From Clostridium carboxidivorans P7 (GTDB taxonomy: Bacteria > Bacillota > Clostridia > Clostridiales > Clostridiaceae): a DNA stretch of 64,000 nucleotides. The stretch is from NCBI RefSeq assembly GCF_001038625.1, contig NZ_CP011803.1, positions 5,518,001 through 5,582,000 on the forward strand, written 5' to 3'. Of the stretch, positions 37,041 through 46,716 are shown piece by piece. Position 1 is the stretch's first letter; the number at the start of each line of letters is the position of its first letter. Made by a program: the position numbers and the translations under genes. The notes under the pieces were generated by a model. The model saw only the letters and a program-made list of their open reading frames with translations, had not been told where the DNA came from and ran no database searches.

Positions 37041-37808
37041 ATGGATATGGGCTATTTTGAAAAATGGGTGCTTAAAGAATTTAGTATAAACCTATCTGCC
37101 TATAAATCAAACCAGCTTCATAGAAGAATAAATAGTTTAATGTCAAGAGTAGGAGCAAGTTCCATAGAGCAGTATATAGAAATGCTAAAAAAAGATCCAG
37201 AACAAAAACAAAAGTTTCTAGACTTTATAACTATAAATGTTTCAGAGTTTTTTAGAAATCCTGAAATATTTGAAGAACTTAAGGACAAGCTTAAGAGTGA
37301 ACTTTTAAAGAATAGCAGCTCTTTAAAAATATGGAGTGCAGCCTGTTCTATAGGTGCAGAACCTTATTCTATAGGAATGTATTTAGATGAAATTTCACCT
37401 ACTGGTAGACACAAAATAATAGCAACAGATATAGATAATACCATAATTGAAAGAGCTAAAAGAGGCGAATATGTAATTTCAGAAATAAAAAATGTAAAAA
37501 AGGAATATTTGGATAAATATTTTACACAACAAGGCGATAAATATATCATGAGCCCTAAAATAAAAAATATGGTAACTTTTAAAAAGCATGATTTAATACT
37601 TGAAAACTATGATAGAGATTTTGATTTGATTGTATGCAGAAATGTGGTAATATATTTTAATCAGGATATAAAGGATAAAATATATAAGAAATTCAGTGAA
37701 TCGTTAAAAAAAGGTGGACTACTATTTGTAGGAGCAACTGAAAGTATATATAATTATAGAGATTATGGATTTGAAAAGGCTTCTACATTTATATACAGAA
37801 AGCTGTAA
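37041..37808 (+). CDS. cheR: Chemotaxis methyltransferase CheR
   Basis: This 255-residue enzyme methylates glutamates of chemoreceptors with S-adenosylmethionine. The N-terminal helical domain (KSNQLHRRINSLMSRVG) is followed by the SAM-binding fold, with FFRNPEIFEELKD, WSAACSIGAEPYSIGM, ATDIDNTIIERAKRGEY and DLIVCRNVVIYFNQDIKDKIY. AGGAGG lies seven bases before ATG 37041. It follows cheB after five bases, so the pair that sets receptor methylation is translated together. Confidence 0.94.
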   Translation: MDMGYFEKWVLKEFSINLSAYKSNQLHRRINSLMSRVGASSIEQYIEMLKKDPEQKQKFLDFITINVSEFFRNPEIFEELKDKLKSELLKNSSSLKIWSAACSIGAEPYSIGMYLDEISPTGRHKIIATDIDNTIIERAKRGEYVISEIKNVKKEYLDKYFTQQGDKYIMSPKIKNMVTFKKHDLILENYDRDFDLIVCRNVVIYFNQDIKDKIYKKFSESLKKGGLLFVGATESIYNYRDYGFEKASTFIYRKL

Positions 37809-37820
37809 GGAGGGGATAAA

Positions 37821-39875
37821 ATGGACACTTCACAATATATGTCTATGTTTCTTGAAGAATCTATGGACAACTTACAAACATTAAATGAGTCACTACTTCA
37901 ACTTGAACAGGAGCCAGAAAATATAGATAAACTAAATGAAATATTTAGAGTAGCTCATACAATAAAAGGTATGGCTGCTACTATGGGCTTTAATGAAATG
38001 GCAGAACTCACTCACAAAATGGAGGATGTGCTATCAGAATTTAGAGAAGGAAAGCTTAAGGTTACTCAAAAAGTTGTAACTGTGTTATTTAAATGTCTTG
38101 ACACTTTGGAGCAAATGGTTAACAATATATCTGATGGAGTTGAAGATGAGGTTTCAATTGTTGATATAATGAATGAGCTTGAAACAATTAAAGAATTTGC
38201 AGATGAAAATCCACAGATGGAAGGTAAAGCTGAAGAGCCTGTAAAGGAAGAGAGTGCAGCAGGTAAAAAAGTTAATATAGAGCTAAATGAATATGATATT
38301 AATGTAGTAAAGCAAGCAGAGGATAAAGGATTTAAATGTTATCAGATAAAAATATTTCTAAGTGAGAATACACTTTTAAAATCTGCTAGAGCTTTCCTTG
38401 TATTTAAAAATCTTGAGGATTTTGGAGAAATAATAAAATCTGTACCAAGTACAGAAGATATAGAAAATGAAAATTTTGATTTCGAAATAGATCTAATACT
38501 TTTATCTACTAAAGAAAAAGATGATATAAGTAATAGTTTAATGAATATATCAGAGGTAGATAGGGTTAGCGTTACTGATGTAGATGTAAAACAGGAAAAA
38601 GCTAAGAGAATAGAGGAAAAATCTAAAGATGATGAGGTAAAGGCTAAAGCTCATGAGCAAAAACCTGCAATACAGCCAAAGCCAGCAGCAACAAATGCAC
38701 CAGCAAAGAGTGCAAAAGCACCTCATAAAGAAGCAGCACATAAAAAGGCTCATCAATCTGTAAGAGTAGATCTTGAAAGATTGGATAAGTTTATGAATAT
38801 GGTTTCAGAACTCGTTATTCATAGAACAAGATTAGAGCAAATAAGTAGTAATTATAAATTGAATGATTTAAATGAAACTTTAGAGCAGGTAGCTAGAACT
38901 ACATCAGATCTTCAAGATTTAGTTATGAAGATCAGAATGCTTCCAGTGGATACTGTATTTAATAGATTCCCAAGAATGATAAGAGATCTTTCTGTAGAAT
39001 TAGATAAGGAAATGGAACTTATCATACAAGGTTCAGAAACTGAATTAGATAGAACTGTAATAGATGAAATAGGAGAACCTTTAATTCATTTATTAAGAAA
39101 CGCAGCAGATCATGGTGTTGAACCAAAGGAAGAGAGATTAGCTAAAGGTAAAAGTGAAGTTGGAAAAATAAAACTTATAGCTTATCAAGAAGGAACTAAA
39201 GCTGTAATAAAGGTAGAAGACGATGGGTCTGGAGTACCTGTAGATAAAGTAAAAGCTAAAGCAGAAAGATTAGGAATAAATACAGAAGGAATGTCTGATA
39301 ATGATATAAGAAATTTAATATTTATGCAGGGCTTTAGTACTAATGAACAAGTTACGGATATCTCTGGTAGAGGAGTTGGTATGGATGTAGTAAAAACTAA
39401 GATATCGGCTCTTGGTGGTACCGTAGACTTAATAAGTGAAAAAGATAAAGGATCATCCTTTATAATAAGGCTTCCATTAACTCTTCAAATAATTCAAGCT
39501 TTACTTGTTAAGGTTGGAACTGAAACTATGGCTATATCATTAGGATATATAGATAGAGTTATAGATTATAGTGATGATTTAGTTAAAATGACTAATAATA
39601 AAGAAGTTATAATACACAATGGCAATGTAACACCTCTTGTAAGATTGAGTAATAGACTTAATTTAACTAAAGAGGATAGTGCTAAAAACTATATAGTAAT
39701 AGTAAATGTTGGAGAAAAAACTGTAGGACTCATGGTAGATGGATTGTTTGGACAAAAGGAAATAGTTATAAAACCTCTTGGAAAAACACTTCAAGGACTA
39801 AAAGAATATATAGGAGCAACAATACTTGGAGACGGGTTAGTAACATTAATACTAGACGTTGCTGCTTTAGTGTAG
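37821..39875 (+). CDS. cheA: Chemotaxis histidine kinase CheA
   Basis: This 684-residue central kinase of chemotaxis has, in order: the HPt domain with phosphorylated His46 in FRVAHTIKGMAATMGF; a P2-like region near 150-255; a proline/alanine/lysine-rich linker near 265-315; the dimerisation domain from SVRVDLERLDKFMNMVSELVIHRTRLEQ; the ATPase with N box LIHLLRNAADHGVEPKEER, DDGSGVP and GRGVGMDVVK; and a C-terminal CheW-like domain (LVKVGTETMAISLGYIDRVID). AAGGAGGGG precedes ATG 37821. It phosphorylates CheY and CheB encoded on either side. Confidence 0.95.
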   Translation: MDTSQYMSMFLEESMDNLQTLNESLLQLEQEPENIDKLNEIFRVAHTIKGMAATMGFNEMAELTHKMEDVLSEFREGKLKVTQKVVTVLFKCLDTLEQMVNNISDGVEDEVSIVDIMNELETIKEFADENPQMEGKAEEPVKEESAAGKKVNIELNEYDINVVKQAEDKGFKCYQIKIFLSENTLLKSARAFLVFKNLEDFGEIIKSVPSTEDIENENFDFEIDLILLSTKEKDDISNSLMNISEVDRVSVTDVDVKQEKAKRIEEKSKDDEVKAKAHEQKPAIQPKPAATNAPAKSAKAPHKEAAHKKAHQSVRVDLERLDKFMNMVSELVIHRTRLEQISSNYKLNDLNETLEQVARTTSDLQDLVMKIRMLPVDTVFNRFPRMIRDLSVELDKEMELIIQGSETELDRTVIDEIGEPLIHLLRNAADHGVEPKEERLAKGKSEVGKIKLIAYQEGTKAVIKVEDDGSGVPVDKVKAKAERLGINTEGMSDNDIRNLIFMQGFSTNEQVTDISGRGVGMDVVKTKISALGGTVDLISEKDKGSSFIIRLPLTLQIIQALLVKVGTETMAISLGYIDRVIDYSDDLVKMTNNKEVIIHNGNVTPLVRLSNRLNLTKEDSAKNYIVIVNVGEKTVGLMVDGLFGQKEIVIKPLGKTLQGLKEYIGATILGDGLVTLILDVAALV

Positions 39876-39891
39876 GGAGGTAAAATAGTAT

Positions 39892-40494
39892 ATGAGCTAT
39901 CAAGACATGACGCCATTACAGCTTGATGCACTAAGGGAAGTAGGAAATATAGGTACAGGGAATGCTGCTACAGCACTGTCACAACTTATAAATAGAAAAG
40001 TGGATATGACAGTTCCTGACATAAATATTGTACCTTTTGATGATATTTTTTCAAGTATAGGTGGAGACGAAATAGTTGTAGGAGTTATAGTGAGGGTTTT
40101 AGGTGAAGCACCGGGTAATATATTATTTGTATTTGAAAAAGATACTGCACTAAATTTGGTAGAAACTTTAACCGGTGAAAAAGAAGAATATTTAAGTGAA
40201 ATGGGTAATTCTGTAATATGTGAAATAGGTAATATAATATCTAGTTCGTATATGAATGCTATATCAAGATTCACTGGACTAGCTATAATGCCTTCAGTTC
40301 CAGCAGTAAGTTATGATATGCTAGGAGCAATACTTTCTACAACATTTATAGAATCAGGACAGTTTGATGATTATGTACTTGATATAGAGACTATGTTTAT
40401 CCAGGGAGAATCTGAAATAGAAATAAGTGGACACTTTTATTATGTACCAATGCCTGGTTCACTTGAGAAAATGTTAAGTGCATTAGGAGTTTAA
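39892..40494 (+). CDS. cheC: CheY-P phosphatase CheC
   Basis: This 200-residue protein dephosphorylates CheY-P and is stimulated by CheD. Both active-site motifs are present: REVGNIGTGNAATALS near residue 17 and CEIGNIISSSYMNA near residue 110, with Glu and Asn at the catalytic positions. The second motif has Ser in place of the last residue of the canonical pattern. GGGAGG precedes ATG 39892. It sits between cheA and cheY. Confidence 0.93.
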   Translation: MSYQDMTPLQLDALREVGNIGTGNAATALSQLINRKVDMTVPDINIVPFDDIFSSIGGDEIVVGVIVRVLGEAPGNILFVFEKDTALNLVETLTGEKEEYLSEMGNSVICEIGNIISSSYMNAISRFTGLAIMPSVPAVSYDMLGAILSTTFIESGQFDDYVLDIETMFIQGESEIEISGHFYYVPMPGSLEKMLSALGV

Positions 40495-40532
40495 TAATAA
40501 CAACAGGAGTAAATAGATTTGGAGGGAATAAA

Positions 40533-40892
40533 ATGTCAAAAGTATTAATTGTTGATGATGCTGCTTTTATGAGAATGATGATAAAGGACATATTAGAAAA
40601 AAATGGGTTTGAAGTAATAGGAGAAGGAAATAACGGTCTAAAAGCTGTAGAATTGTATAAAAAGGAAAGACCAGATGTAGTAACTATGGATATAACTATG
40701 CCGGATATGGATGGAATAGAAGCTGTAAAAGCAATAAAGGCATTCGATCCATCAGCTAAAATAATAATGTGTTCAGCTATGGGACAGCAGACAATGGTTA
40801 TGGATGCAATAAAAGCAGGAGCAAAGGATTTTATTGTAAAACCATTCCAACCAGATAGAGTACTAGAAGCTATTAAAAAAGTAATAGGATAG
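40533..40892 (+). CDS. cheY: Chemotaxis response regulator CheY
   Basis: This single receiver domain of 119 residues, phosphorylated by CheA, binds the FliM/FliY switch to control flagellar rotation. The acidic pair is Asp8-Asp9, the phosphoacceptor is Asp53 in VTMDITMPDMDG, and the conserved lysine is in FIVKPF. TTGGAGGG precedes ATG 40533. It ends the first chemotaxis block; a hairpin and a palindromic repeat separate it from the second cheW. Confidence 0.94.
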   Translation: MSKVLIVDDAAFMRMMIKDILEKNGFEVIGEGNNGLKAVELYKKERPDVVTMDITMPDMDGIEAVKAIKAFDPSAKIIMCSAMGQQTMVMDAIKAGAKDFIVKPFQPDRVLEAIKKVIG

Positions 40893-40905
40893 GAATGTAA
40901 ATTTT

Positions 40906-40938
40906 AGTGACAGATGACAAATTAAGTTATCTGTCACT
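40906..40938 (+). terminator. Hairpin after cheY
   Basis: AGTGACAGAT (40906-40915) pairs with ATCTGTCACT (40929-40938). No T run follows, so it may cause partial termination or stabilise the 3' end. Confidence 0.5.
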
Positions 40939-40944
40939 TATAGA

Positions 40945-41090
40945 ATTGAGAATTGGAAATAAAAATTTAGCTAAAATTTATTTATGGCATATAAAGATAT
41001 TATAAATTTAGACGAGAATTTATTGAGTGGTATTAAATTTTATATTAAAGTTTGCATTAATTCTCCATTCTAAATTTCCCATTCTCAATT
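40945..41090. repeat. Imperfect inverted repeat between cheY and the second cheW
   Basis: ATTGAGAATTGGAAAT at 40945 is mirrored by ATTTCCCATTCTCAAT ending at about 41089, and a TTCTCCATTCTAA variant lies just inside. The style resembles short non-coding palindromes common between clostridial genes. Confidence 0.55.
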
Positions 41091-41175
41091 GAGTTATGAT
41101 GGAATTAAAATAAAGGGATGTTAAGAGTGCTGCAGTAAAAACAATATTTTGCGGCAATTAAAGTGGAGGTGTTAA

Positions 41176-41577
41176 ATGATGCAGGTTGTTGTATTTAAAT
41201 TAAATAACGAACAGTTTGCAGTAGAAACTGCAAAGGTTCAAAGCATAAATGATGCTATGGAAATTACAAAAGTTCCAAAGGCACCAGGACATATAAAAGG
41301 ACTCATAAATTTAAGAGGTAATGTGATATCACTTTTAGATATAAATCTTTTATTAGATGTATCAAAATCTGAAGAGAAACAAAATAATATAATTATCTTA
41401 GAAATGGAAGATGAATTAGTAGGAATAACAGTTGATCAAGTGGATGAAGTTTTAGAAGTGGAAGAAGGAATAATAGAAAAAATAAACGATGGTAAAAAAG
41501 CTTATATCGAAGGAGTTATAAATTTTAAAGATAGAATTGTAACACTTATAGATATAGATAAACTTCTTTCAAATTAG
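41176..41577 (+). CDS. cheW: Chemotaxis coupling protein CheW (second copy)
   Basis: A second CheW adaptor of 133 residues, with VVFKLNNEQFAVETAKVQSIN, the conserved KAPGHIKGLINLRGNVISLLDINLLL and KAYIEGVINFKDRIVTLIDIDKLL. GGAGG lies seven bases before ATG 41176. It starts the run cheW-fliM-fliY and is separated from the main che genes by a repeat-containing gap. Two CheW proteins may serve different receptor sets; nothing in the sequence tells which. Confidence 0.92.
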   Translation: MMQVVVFKLNNEQFAVETAKVQSINDAMEITKVPKAPGHIKGLINLRGNVISLLDINLLLDVSKSEEKQNNIIILEMEDELVGITVDQVDEVLEVEEGIIEKINDGKKAYIEGVINFKDRIVTLIDIDKLLSN

Positions 41578-41607
41578 AAATTCTTTAATAGGAAATGAGG
41601 GAAGAGA

Positions 41608-42606
41608 ATGGCAGATGTATTATCGCAGAGCGAGATAGATGCTCTTTTAGCTGCCTTGTCTGCTGGAGAATTAACTCCAGATGAAGTACCAAAAGAAGAA
41701 GAAAAACAAAAGGTTAAGCCTTATGATTTTAGAAGTCCTCAAAAATTTTCAAAGGACCATATAAGGACACTTGAACTTATTCATGATAACTATGCTAGAA
41801 TAATTTCAAATTATTTAACTGCGCAGGTAAGAAGTAATGTAAAAGTAAAGATAGAGTCTGTACAGCAAATAACTTATGAAGAGTTTATTCACTCTGTGCC
41901 AAATCCCACAATCCTTACTGTATTTAAAATGCCACCTTTAAGTGGATCTGTATTATTTGAAACAAATCCACAATTTTCTTTTGAAATAATAGATGTGCTT
42001 TTAGGTGGAAAAGGAACGGGCAAATATAAAGCAAGAGAATTTACAGACATTGATAAAAACATTATGATGGTCATAAATACAGGCCTTATATCTAATTTGA
42101 AATTAGCCTGGGATGATGTGCTTGAAGTTAATACTGAAATAGAAGGATTAGAAACTAATCCGGCATTAAATCAGACTTTAGCGCCAAATGAAGCAGTAGC
42201 CTTAATAACTTTTTCTGTAGAAATGGGCAAAAGCAGCACCTTTATTAACATATGTATACCTTATTTAAGTATAGAAAAAGTATTGGATAAGCTTGTAGTA
42301 CAATATTGGTTCCAGGACACTAATGATGAAGCAATATTAGAGGAATCTAGAGTGAAATTAAGACAAAGATTGAATATAGTAAATATGAATCTTACTGCAG
42401 TGTTAGGTACTACAAATATTACTGTAGATGATTTCTTAAGATTAGGTGTAGGTGATGTGTTAACATTGAATGATAAAGCAAATACGCCTATTAAATTAAT
42501 GGTGGAAGATAAGCCATATTGCTATGGAAAACCAGGAGTGTTGGGGAAAAATATGGGGGTTCAGATACTAGATATTATAGATAAGGATGTGGAAAATTAT
42601 GAGTAA
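41608..42606 (+). CDS. fliM: Flagellar motor switch protein FliM
   Basis: This 332-residue protein of the flagellar C-ring binds CheY-P and sets rotation direction. The N-terminal CheY-binding peptide is VLSQSEIDALLAALS. The middle CheC-like domain starts KFSKDHIRTLELIHDNYARIISNYL and includes VLLGGKGTGKYKAREFTDIDKNIM. The C-terminal SpoA domain (VDDFLRLGVGDVLTLNDKAN) pairs with FliN/FliY. GAGGGAAGAG precedes ATG 41608. The stop overlaps the start of fliY. Confidence 0.94.
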   Translation: MADVLSQSEIDALLAALSAGELTPDEVPKEEEKQKVKPYDFRSPQKFSKDHIRTLELIHDNYARIISNYLTAQVRSNVKVKIESVQQITYEEFIHSVPNPTILTVFKMPPLSGSVLFETNPQFSFEIIDVLLGGKGTGKYKAREFTDIDKNIMMVINTGLISNLKLAWDDVLEVNTEIEGLETNPALNQTLAPNEAVALITFSVEMGKSSTFINICIPYLSIEKVLDKLVVQYWFQDTNDEAILEESRVKLRQRLNIVNMNLTAVLGTTNITVDDFLRLGVGDVLTLNDKANTPIKLMVEDKPYCYGKPGVLGKNMGVQILDIIDKDVENYE

Positions 42607-43819
42607 TGGGTTTCTTTCACAAGAAGAAATAGATGCACTTTTAAATGGGGGAGGCGAAGACACACCACCTGAACCATCGGAAGAAACAAAAACTTCAGAG
42701 GAAACACCAGAGACATCAAATGAATCAGAATTACCTGCGTTAACTGATATAGAAAGAGACTTATTAGGGGAAATAGGTAATATATCTATGGGTTCTGCAT
42801 CCACAGCGCTTTCTACAATAATTAATCAACAGGTAAATATAACTACCCCAATAGTTACTATAACTAGATTGAAGGATTTAAAAGATCAATTTGAAGTTCC
42901 AAATGTTGCATTGGAAGTTAAGTATGTAAGTGGTATAGTTGGAGAAAATCTTCTTGTTATGAAAATTACAGATGCAGCTGTAATTGCAAATCTCATGATG
43001 GGAGGAGATGGAAATGTAGAAGGAGATCCTAAGGAATTATCTGAAATAGAACTTAGTGCTGTATCAGAGGCTATGAACCAAATGATAGGTTCTGCAGCAA
43101 CTTCTATGGCTACCATGTTTATGAGAGAAGTAAATATATCCCCACCTGTATCCACAATATGGAATGATTTGAAATCTCCTGTGGCTAAAGGTATATCAGA
43201 GGATGAGCCAATAATTAAAGTATCCTTCTCTTTAGCAATAGGTGATTTAGTAGATAGTACTATAATGCAAATATTGCCGATAGCTACAGCAAAAAAGATA
43301 GTATCAATAATGATGGGGCAGGAATCTCCTGAAGGAGAAGCACCAGCTCAGCCAGAGCCACAAGCAGCTCCACAACAGCAAGAACCAGTGCCACAGCCAG
43401 TGACACCTCAACAGCAAGTTCAACAAAGTCAACCACAAGCGCAATATCAGGCACCACCACAGCAAGTTATATATGAAAAACCTATAGAGGCACCAAGGGT
43501 TGAGGTTAAGCAAGCAGCATTCCAGCCTTTAGCTCCAGTAGGTTCAAGTGCAGAAATGCCTAAGAACATAGATTTAATATTAGATGTACCTTTAGATATA
43601 TCTGTAGTACTGGGAAGAACGAAAAAGAATATAAAGGATATATTAAATTTAGGAACAGGATCTCTAATAGAATTAGATAAATTAGCAGAAGAACCAGTAG
43701 AAATACTTGTAAATGGAAAAAGAGTAGCTTATGGTGAAGTAGTTGTGGTAGATGAAAACTTTGGTGTAAGAATTACAAGCATTATAAGTAGTGAAGAAAG
43801 AATTAAATCTTTAAAATAA
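42599..43819 (+). CDS. fliY: Flagellar switch phosphatase FliY
   Basis: This 406-residue switch protein combines a CheY-P phosphatase with a FliN domain. The N-terminal peptide SNGFLSQEEIDALLNGG resembles that of FliM. Two CheC-type sites are present: GEIGNISMGSASTALS and SEAMNQMIGSAATSMA. A linker rich in proline and glutamine (about residues 245-305) leads to the C-terminal SpoA/FliN domain (LDVPLDISVVLGRTKKNIKDILNLGTGSLIELDK). The start is set at ATG 42599, overlapping fliM by eight bases; an ATG four codons earlier is also in frame. A terminator follows. Confidence 0.92.
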   Translation: MSNGFLSQEEIDALLNGGGEDTPPEPSEETKTSEETPETSNESELPALTDIERDLLGEIGNISMGSASTALSTIINQQVNITTPIVTITRLKDLKDQFEVPNVALEVKYVSGIVGENLLVMKITDAAVIANLMMGGDGNVEGDPKELSEIELSAVSEAMNQMIGSAATSMATMFMREVNISPPVSTIWNDLKSPVAKGISEDEPIIKVSFSLAIGDLVDSTIMQILPIATAKKIVSIMMGQESPEGEAPAQPEPQAAPQQQEPVPQPVTPQQQVQQSQPQAQYQAPPQQVIYEKPIEAPRVEVKQAAFQPLAPVGSSAEMPKNIDLILDVPLDISVVLGRTKKNIKDILNLGTGSLIELDKLAEEPVEILVNGKRVAYGEVVVVDENFGVRITSIISSEERIKSLK

Positions 43820-43825
43820 AAGAAG

Positions 43826-43855
43826 CAGCCTTAAAAAGGCTGTTTTTATTTTATT
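43826..43855 (+). terminator. Terminator after fliY
   Basis: CAGCCTT (43826-43832) pairs with AAGGCTG (43836-43842), followed by a long T-rich tract. Confidence 0.85.
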
Positions 43856-43954
43856 TTTAAATTTGAAATTTTAATAAAATTTACGTTCTTATTAAAGTAA
43901 CTAAAAAAAGGGATTTTGAAGTAAAAATAAAGGTTTTTCTTTTATTATCAGGTA

Positions 43955-43981
43955 TAAACATTGGATTTATATACCCGATAA
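43955..43981 (+). promoter_or_regulatory. Sigma-28 promoter of flgM-flgN-flgK-flgL
   Basis: TAAA (43955-43958), exactly 15 bases, then CCCGATAA (43974-43981), one base from the GCCGATAA consensus. This is the best sigma-28 match in the window. Confidence 0.85.
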
Positions 43982-44043
43982 TACTATTAGCAATGCATAG
44001 AAGAGAAGTTGTTTCACTTGATAAATGTTAGGAGTGTATGATT

Positions 44044-44310
44044 ATGAAAGTGAATGGAATTAATCCGAATAAAGTTATAAGTCTTTATTCAGAGCATAAA
44101 AAAAACATAGAAAAAAAAGATCAAGTTCAAAAGAATGATACTGTTCAGATATCCTCATTAGGTAAAAGTTTGAGCTCCTATTCATTAGATGATAAGTTCG
44201 TAAATTCAAAAGAAAAAATAGAGAGACTAACTAATGAAGTAAAAAATGGTACTTACAATATAGATTCAAGATTAGTTGCAGAAAAGATGATTGAAGAAAT
44301 GAAAATGTAA
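44044..44310 (+). CDS. flgM: Anti-sigma-28 factor FlgM
   Basis: This 88-residue protein holds sigma-28 inactive until the hook is complete. It has the typical disordered, lysine-rich first half (MKVNGINPNKVISLYSEHKK, DTVQISSLGKSL) and the helical C-terminus KIERLTNEVKNGTYNIDSRLVAEKMIEEM that binds the sigma factor. ATG 44044 is nine bases after GGAG; an ATG at 44038 is too close. It lies behind a sigma-28 promoter, the usual negative feedback loop. Confidence 0.92.
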   Translation: MKVNGINPNKVISLYSEHKKNIEKKDQVQKNDTVQISSLGKSLSSYSLDDKFVNSKEKIERLTNEVKNGTYNIDSRLVAEKMIEEMKM

Positions 44311-44324
44311 AATGGAGGTATATG

Positions 44325-44735
44325 ATGAACGCGTCTGAATTAAATTCAGTAATAAATGAAGAACATAAAGCACTTCAAACACTGCTATCTTGTTTAGATG
44401 AACAGTTTCAATATTTAACAAAGAGGGAAGTTTTTGCACTGGATGCTGTAAGAGGTAAGATAGAACAAAGCAGTAAGGTGTTGGCTTCCCTTGAAATGAA
44501 AAGAAGAAGTTTAACTAATGGTAAGGACATGAGTGAAATAGTTTTGCAGCTTAGGGATGAAGAGCTTGAAAAAAGTTATAGGAATATAAAAAAGCTTTTA
44601 GATGCTGTAGTCTTACAAAAAGATACAAATGATGTTTTAATCAAGCAGCAGCTTGGTTTTACAACTCAAATGCTTAATTTTTTAAATCCTAATAAAGCAC
44701 CTAAAACTTATAATTCATATGGAAAAAGAAGATAG
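44325..44735 (+). CDS. flgN: Flagellar export chaperone FlgN
   Basis: This 136-residue helical protein fits the FlgN family, the cytoplasmic chaperone for the hook-filament junction proteins FlgK and FlgL. It shows ALQTLLSCLDEQFQYLTKREVFALDAVRGKIEQSSKVLASLEMKRRSL, the heptad-rich core of the family. The position between flgM and flgK supports the call. GGAGG precedes two adjacent ATG codons; the second (44325) has the better spacing. Confidence 0.85.
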   Translation: MNASELNSVINEEHKALQTLLSCLDEQFQYLTKREVFALDAVRGKIEQSSKVLASLEMKRRSLTNGKDMSEIVLQLRDEELEKSYRNIKKLLDAVVLQKDTNDVLIKQQLGFTTQMLNFLNPNKAPKTYNSYGKRR

Positions 44736-44747
44736 GGAGGAAACGTA

Positions 44748-46697
44748 ATGTCTGGTTTATTTGGAACTTTAAATATATCAAAAAGTGGAATGTTTGCTCA
44801 ACAAAGGTGTATAGATGTAACATCTCACAATATAGCTAATGCTAATACAGATGGATATTCAAGACAAAGGGCGGAATTGCAAACTACAAAACCTTTTCCA
44901 ATGCCTAGTGTAAATAATGCAGTAGGCCCAGGACAGTTAGGAACTGGTGTTGAAGTAACTACAATAGATAGAATAAGAGACAGTTTTCTCGACTATCAAA
45001 TAAGAGTAGAAAAAGGCGTTGATGGTCAGTATAAAGGAAGAGATAAGTTTCTAAGTCAACTAGAAAATATAATGAATGAGCCTACAGATACGGGTATATC
45101 TAAGGATATAGGAAACTTTTTTGATGCATGGAATACCTTGGGAACAAATGCCAAGGAATCCAATTCAAGATCTATAGTTGCACAAAATACATTAACCCTT
45201 ACTACTGACTTGAATCATACTTATAATGAATTGGAAAAATTAAAGGAAAATACTCAAACTGTTATTAAAGATGATGTTTTTGATATAAATAGTAAATTAA
45301 AACAAATAGATCAATTAAATCGAGAAATAATACAGGTTAGGGTAGCAGGAAATAATCCAAATGATTTAATGGACAGAAGGGATTTGCTTTTAGATCAATT
45401 AAGTGAAAAATTTGGAATAACTGTTGATAGAAAACAATTTGAAGGAAATGATGTAACAACATCTGATGATGCAAAATCAAAAGATGTAGGAGATGATGGA
45501 AGACCACCTTTAGCTGCGGATGGTACTACTAATCTTAATCTTGTGCAGGCCAATTTTCCAGATCAAGCATGTAGATTTTCTTATGTAGATAGTATACAGC
45601 CAGCGGATGGTCAAAAGGTTGGTGATGCAGGAAAGTATACTGTAGTTTATTATAAAAATGGAGATAAAACTGATAGTTCTAATGCAGTAACTATAACTGT
45701 AGATATACAAGATAGTACAGATAAAAATGGAGTTACAACTACTGCAGCAGATAAATATAAACAGTTAAATCAATGTAGAGTTTTATGGGCAGATAATAAT
45801 GGAGTAGCTCTTAGTGTAGATACATCTTCTAAATCTCAAGGAGTAGTATCAGGTAACCTTTCAGCAGGAAGTTCAATAAAATTTGAAAATTTAAAAATGT
45901 TTCAGCCTCCCTCTGGAGAGCTTAAAGGATATATGTCTGTTCAAAAGGATATAGATACTTATGAAGGACAATTAAATAAATTTGCAAAAGCATTGGCTTT
46001 TGCAGTTAATGGTATAGAAAGTCAGGAAAAGAATGCAGTTGTAGATGTTACTGATAGTAAAGGAAATATTATTGAGGTAAACAATTTTTTTGTAAATGCA
46101 GATGCGCAAAAAAAAGGAGTATACACTGGTACGGATCTAAGTAAGATAGAAGATGCAGAAGCTGATATTACAGCAGGAAATATTACTATAAATCAAGCTA
46201 TAATAGATGATCCTATGAAGATAAAGACTGCAGCTAAATATGATGGAAATAATAAACCTTTAACAGGTGAAAGTGATGGAAACAGAGCAGTGGCAGTGGA
46301 AACTTTAAGAGATAGCCTTATGACTATTCAGAATATAGATCCAGATAATTCTACCAAAACTAAAAAATCAGATTTCCTTGATGGCATATTTGAAGTGAAT
46401 TCAAAACTAGGAGTAAATGCAATAATCAATAAAACTAGTGGAATGACTTTAGACAGCTATTTTAAAGATACAGTTGATAGACTTGGAATTCAAGAGCAGG
46501 AAGCAAAGAAGACTGTAACAAATCAAGCAAGTCTTCTAGCAGGCTTTACACAGTCTAGGGACTCCGTATCAGGAGTATCATTGGATGAGGAAATGGCAAA
46601 TTTAGTTCAATTTCAACACTGCTATCAAGCTAATGCAAAGCTTATATCTACTGTAGATCAGCTTCTAGATGTGGTAATAAATGGACTTAAGAAGTAA
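44748..46697 (+). CDS. flgK: Flagellar hook-associated protein 1 FlgK
   Basis: This 649-residue hook-filament junction protein is exported through the flagellar channel. The N-terminal D0 helix LFGTLNISKSGMFAQQRCIDVTSHNIANANTDGYSRQRAEL and the C-terminal VSLDEEMANLVQFQHCYQANAKLISTVDQLLDVVINGL are typical. It is longer than common FlgK (about 500-550). An extra region near residues 225-370, rich in Asp, Ser, Thr and Lys (including SDDAKSKDVGDDGRPPLAADG), forms a surface-exposed central domain. GGGAGG precedes ATG 44748. Confidence 0.93.
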   Translation: MSGLFGTLNISKSGMFAQQRCIDVTSHNIANANTDGYSRQRAELQTTKPFPMPSVNNAVGPGQLGTGVEVTTIDRIRDSFLDYQIRVEKGVDGQYKGRDKFLSQLENIMNEPTDTGISKDIGNFFDAWNTLGTNAKESNSRSIVAQNTLTLTTDLNHTYNELEKLKENTQTVIKDDVFDINSKLKQIDQLNREIIQVRVAGNNPNDLMDRRDLLLDQLSEKFGITVDRKQFEGNDVTTSDDAKSKDVGDDGRPPLAADGTTNLNLVQANFPDQACRFSYVDSIQPADGQKVGDAGKYTVVYYKNGDKTDSSNAVTITVDIQDSTDKNGVTTTAADKYKQLNQCRVLWADNNGVALSVDTSSKSQGVVSGNLSAGSSIKFENLKMFQPPSGELKGYMSVQKDIDTYEGQLNKFAKALAFAVNGIESQEKNAVVDVTDSKGNIIEVNNFFVNADAQKKGVYTGTDLSKIEDAEADITAGNITINQAIIDDPMKIKTAAKYDGNNKPLTGESDGNRAVAVETLRDSLMTIQNIDPDNSTKTKKSDFLDGIFEVNSKLGVNAIINKTSGMTLDSYFKDTVDRLGIQEQEAKKTVTNQASLLAGFTQSRDSVSGVSLDEEMANLVQFQHCYQANAKLISTVDQLLDVVINGLKK

Positions 46698-46716
46698 AAA
46701 AACGAGGTGATATTTA

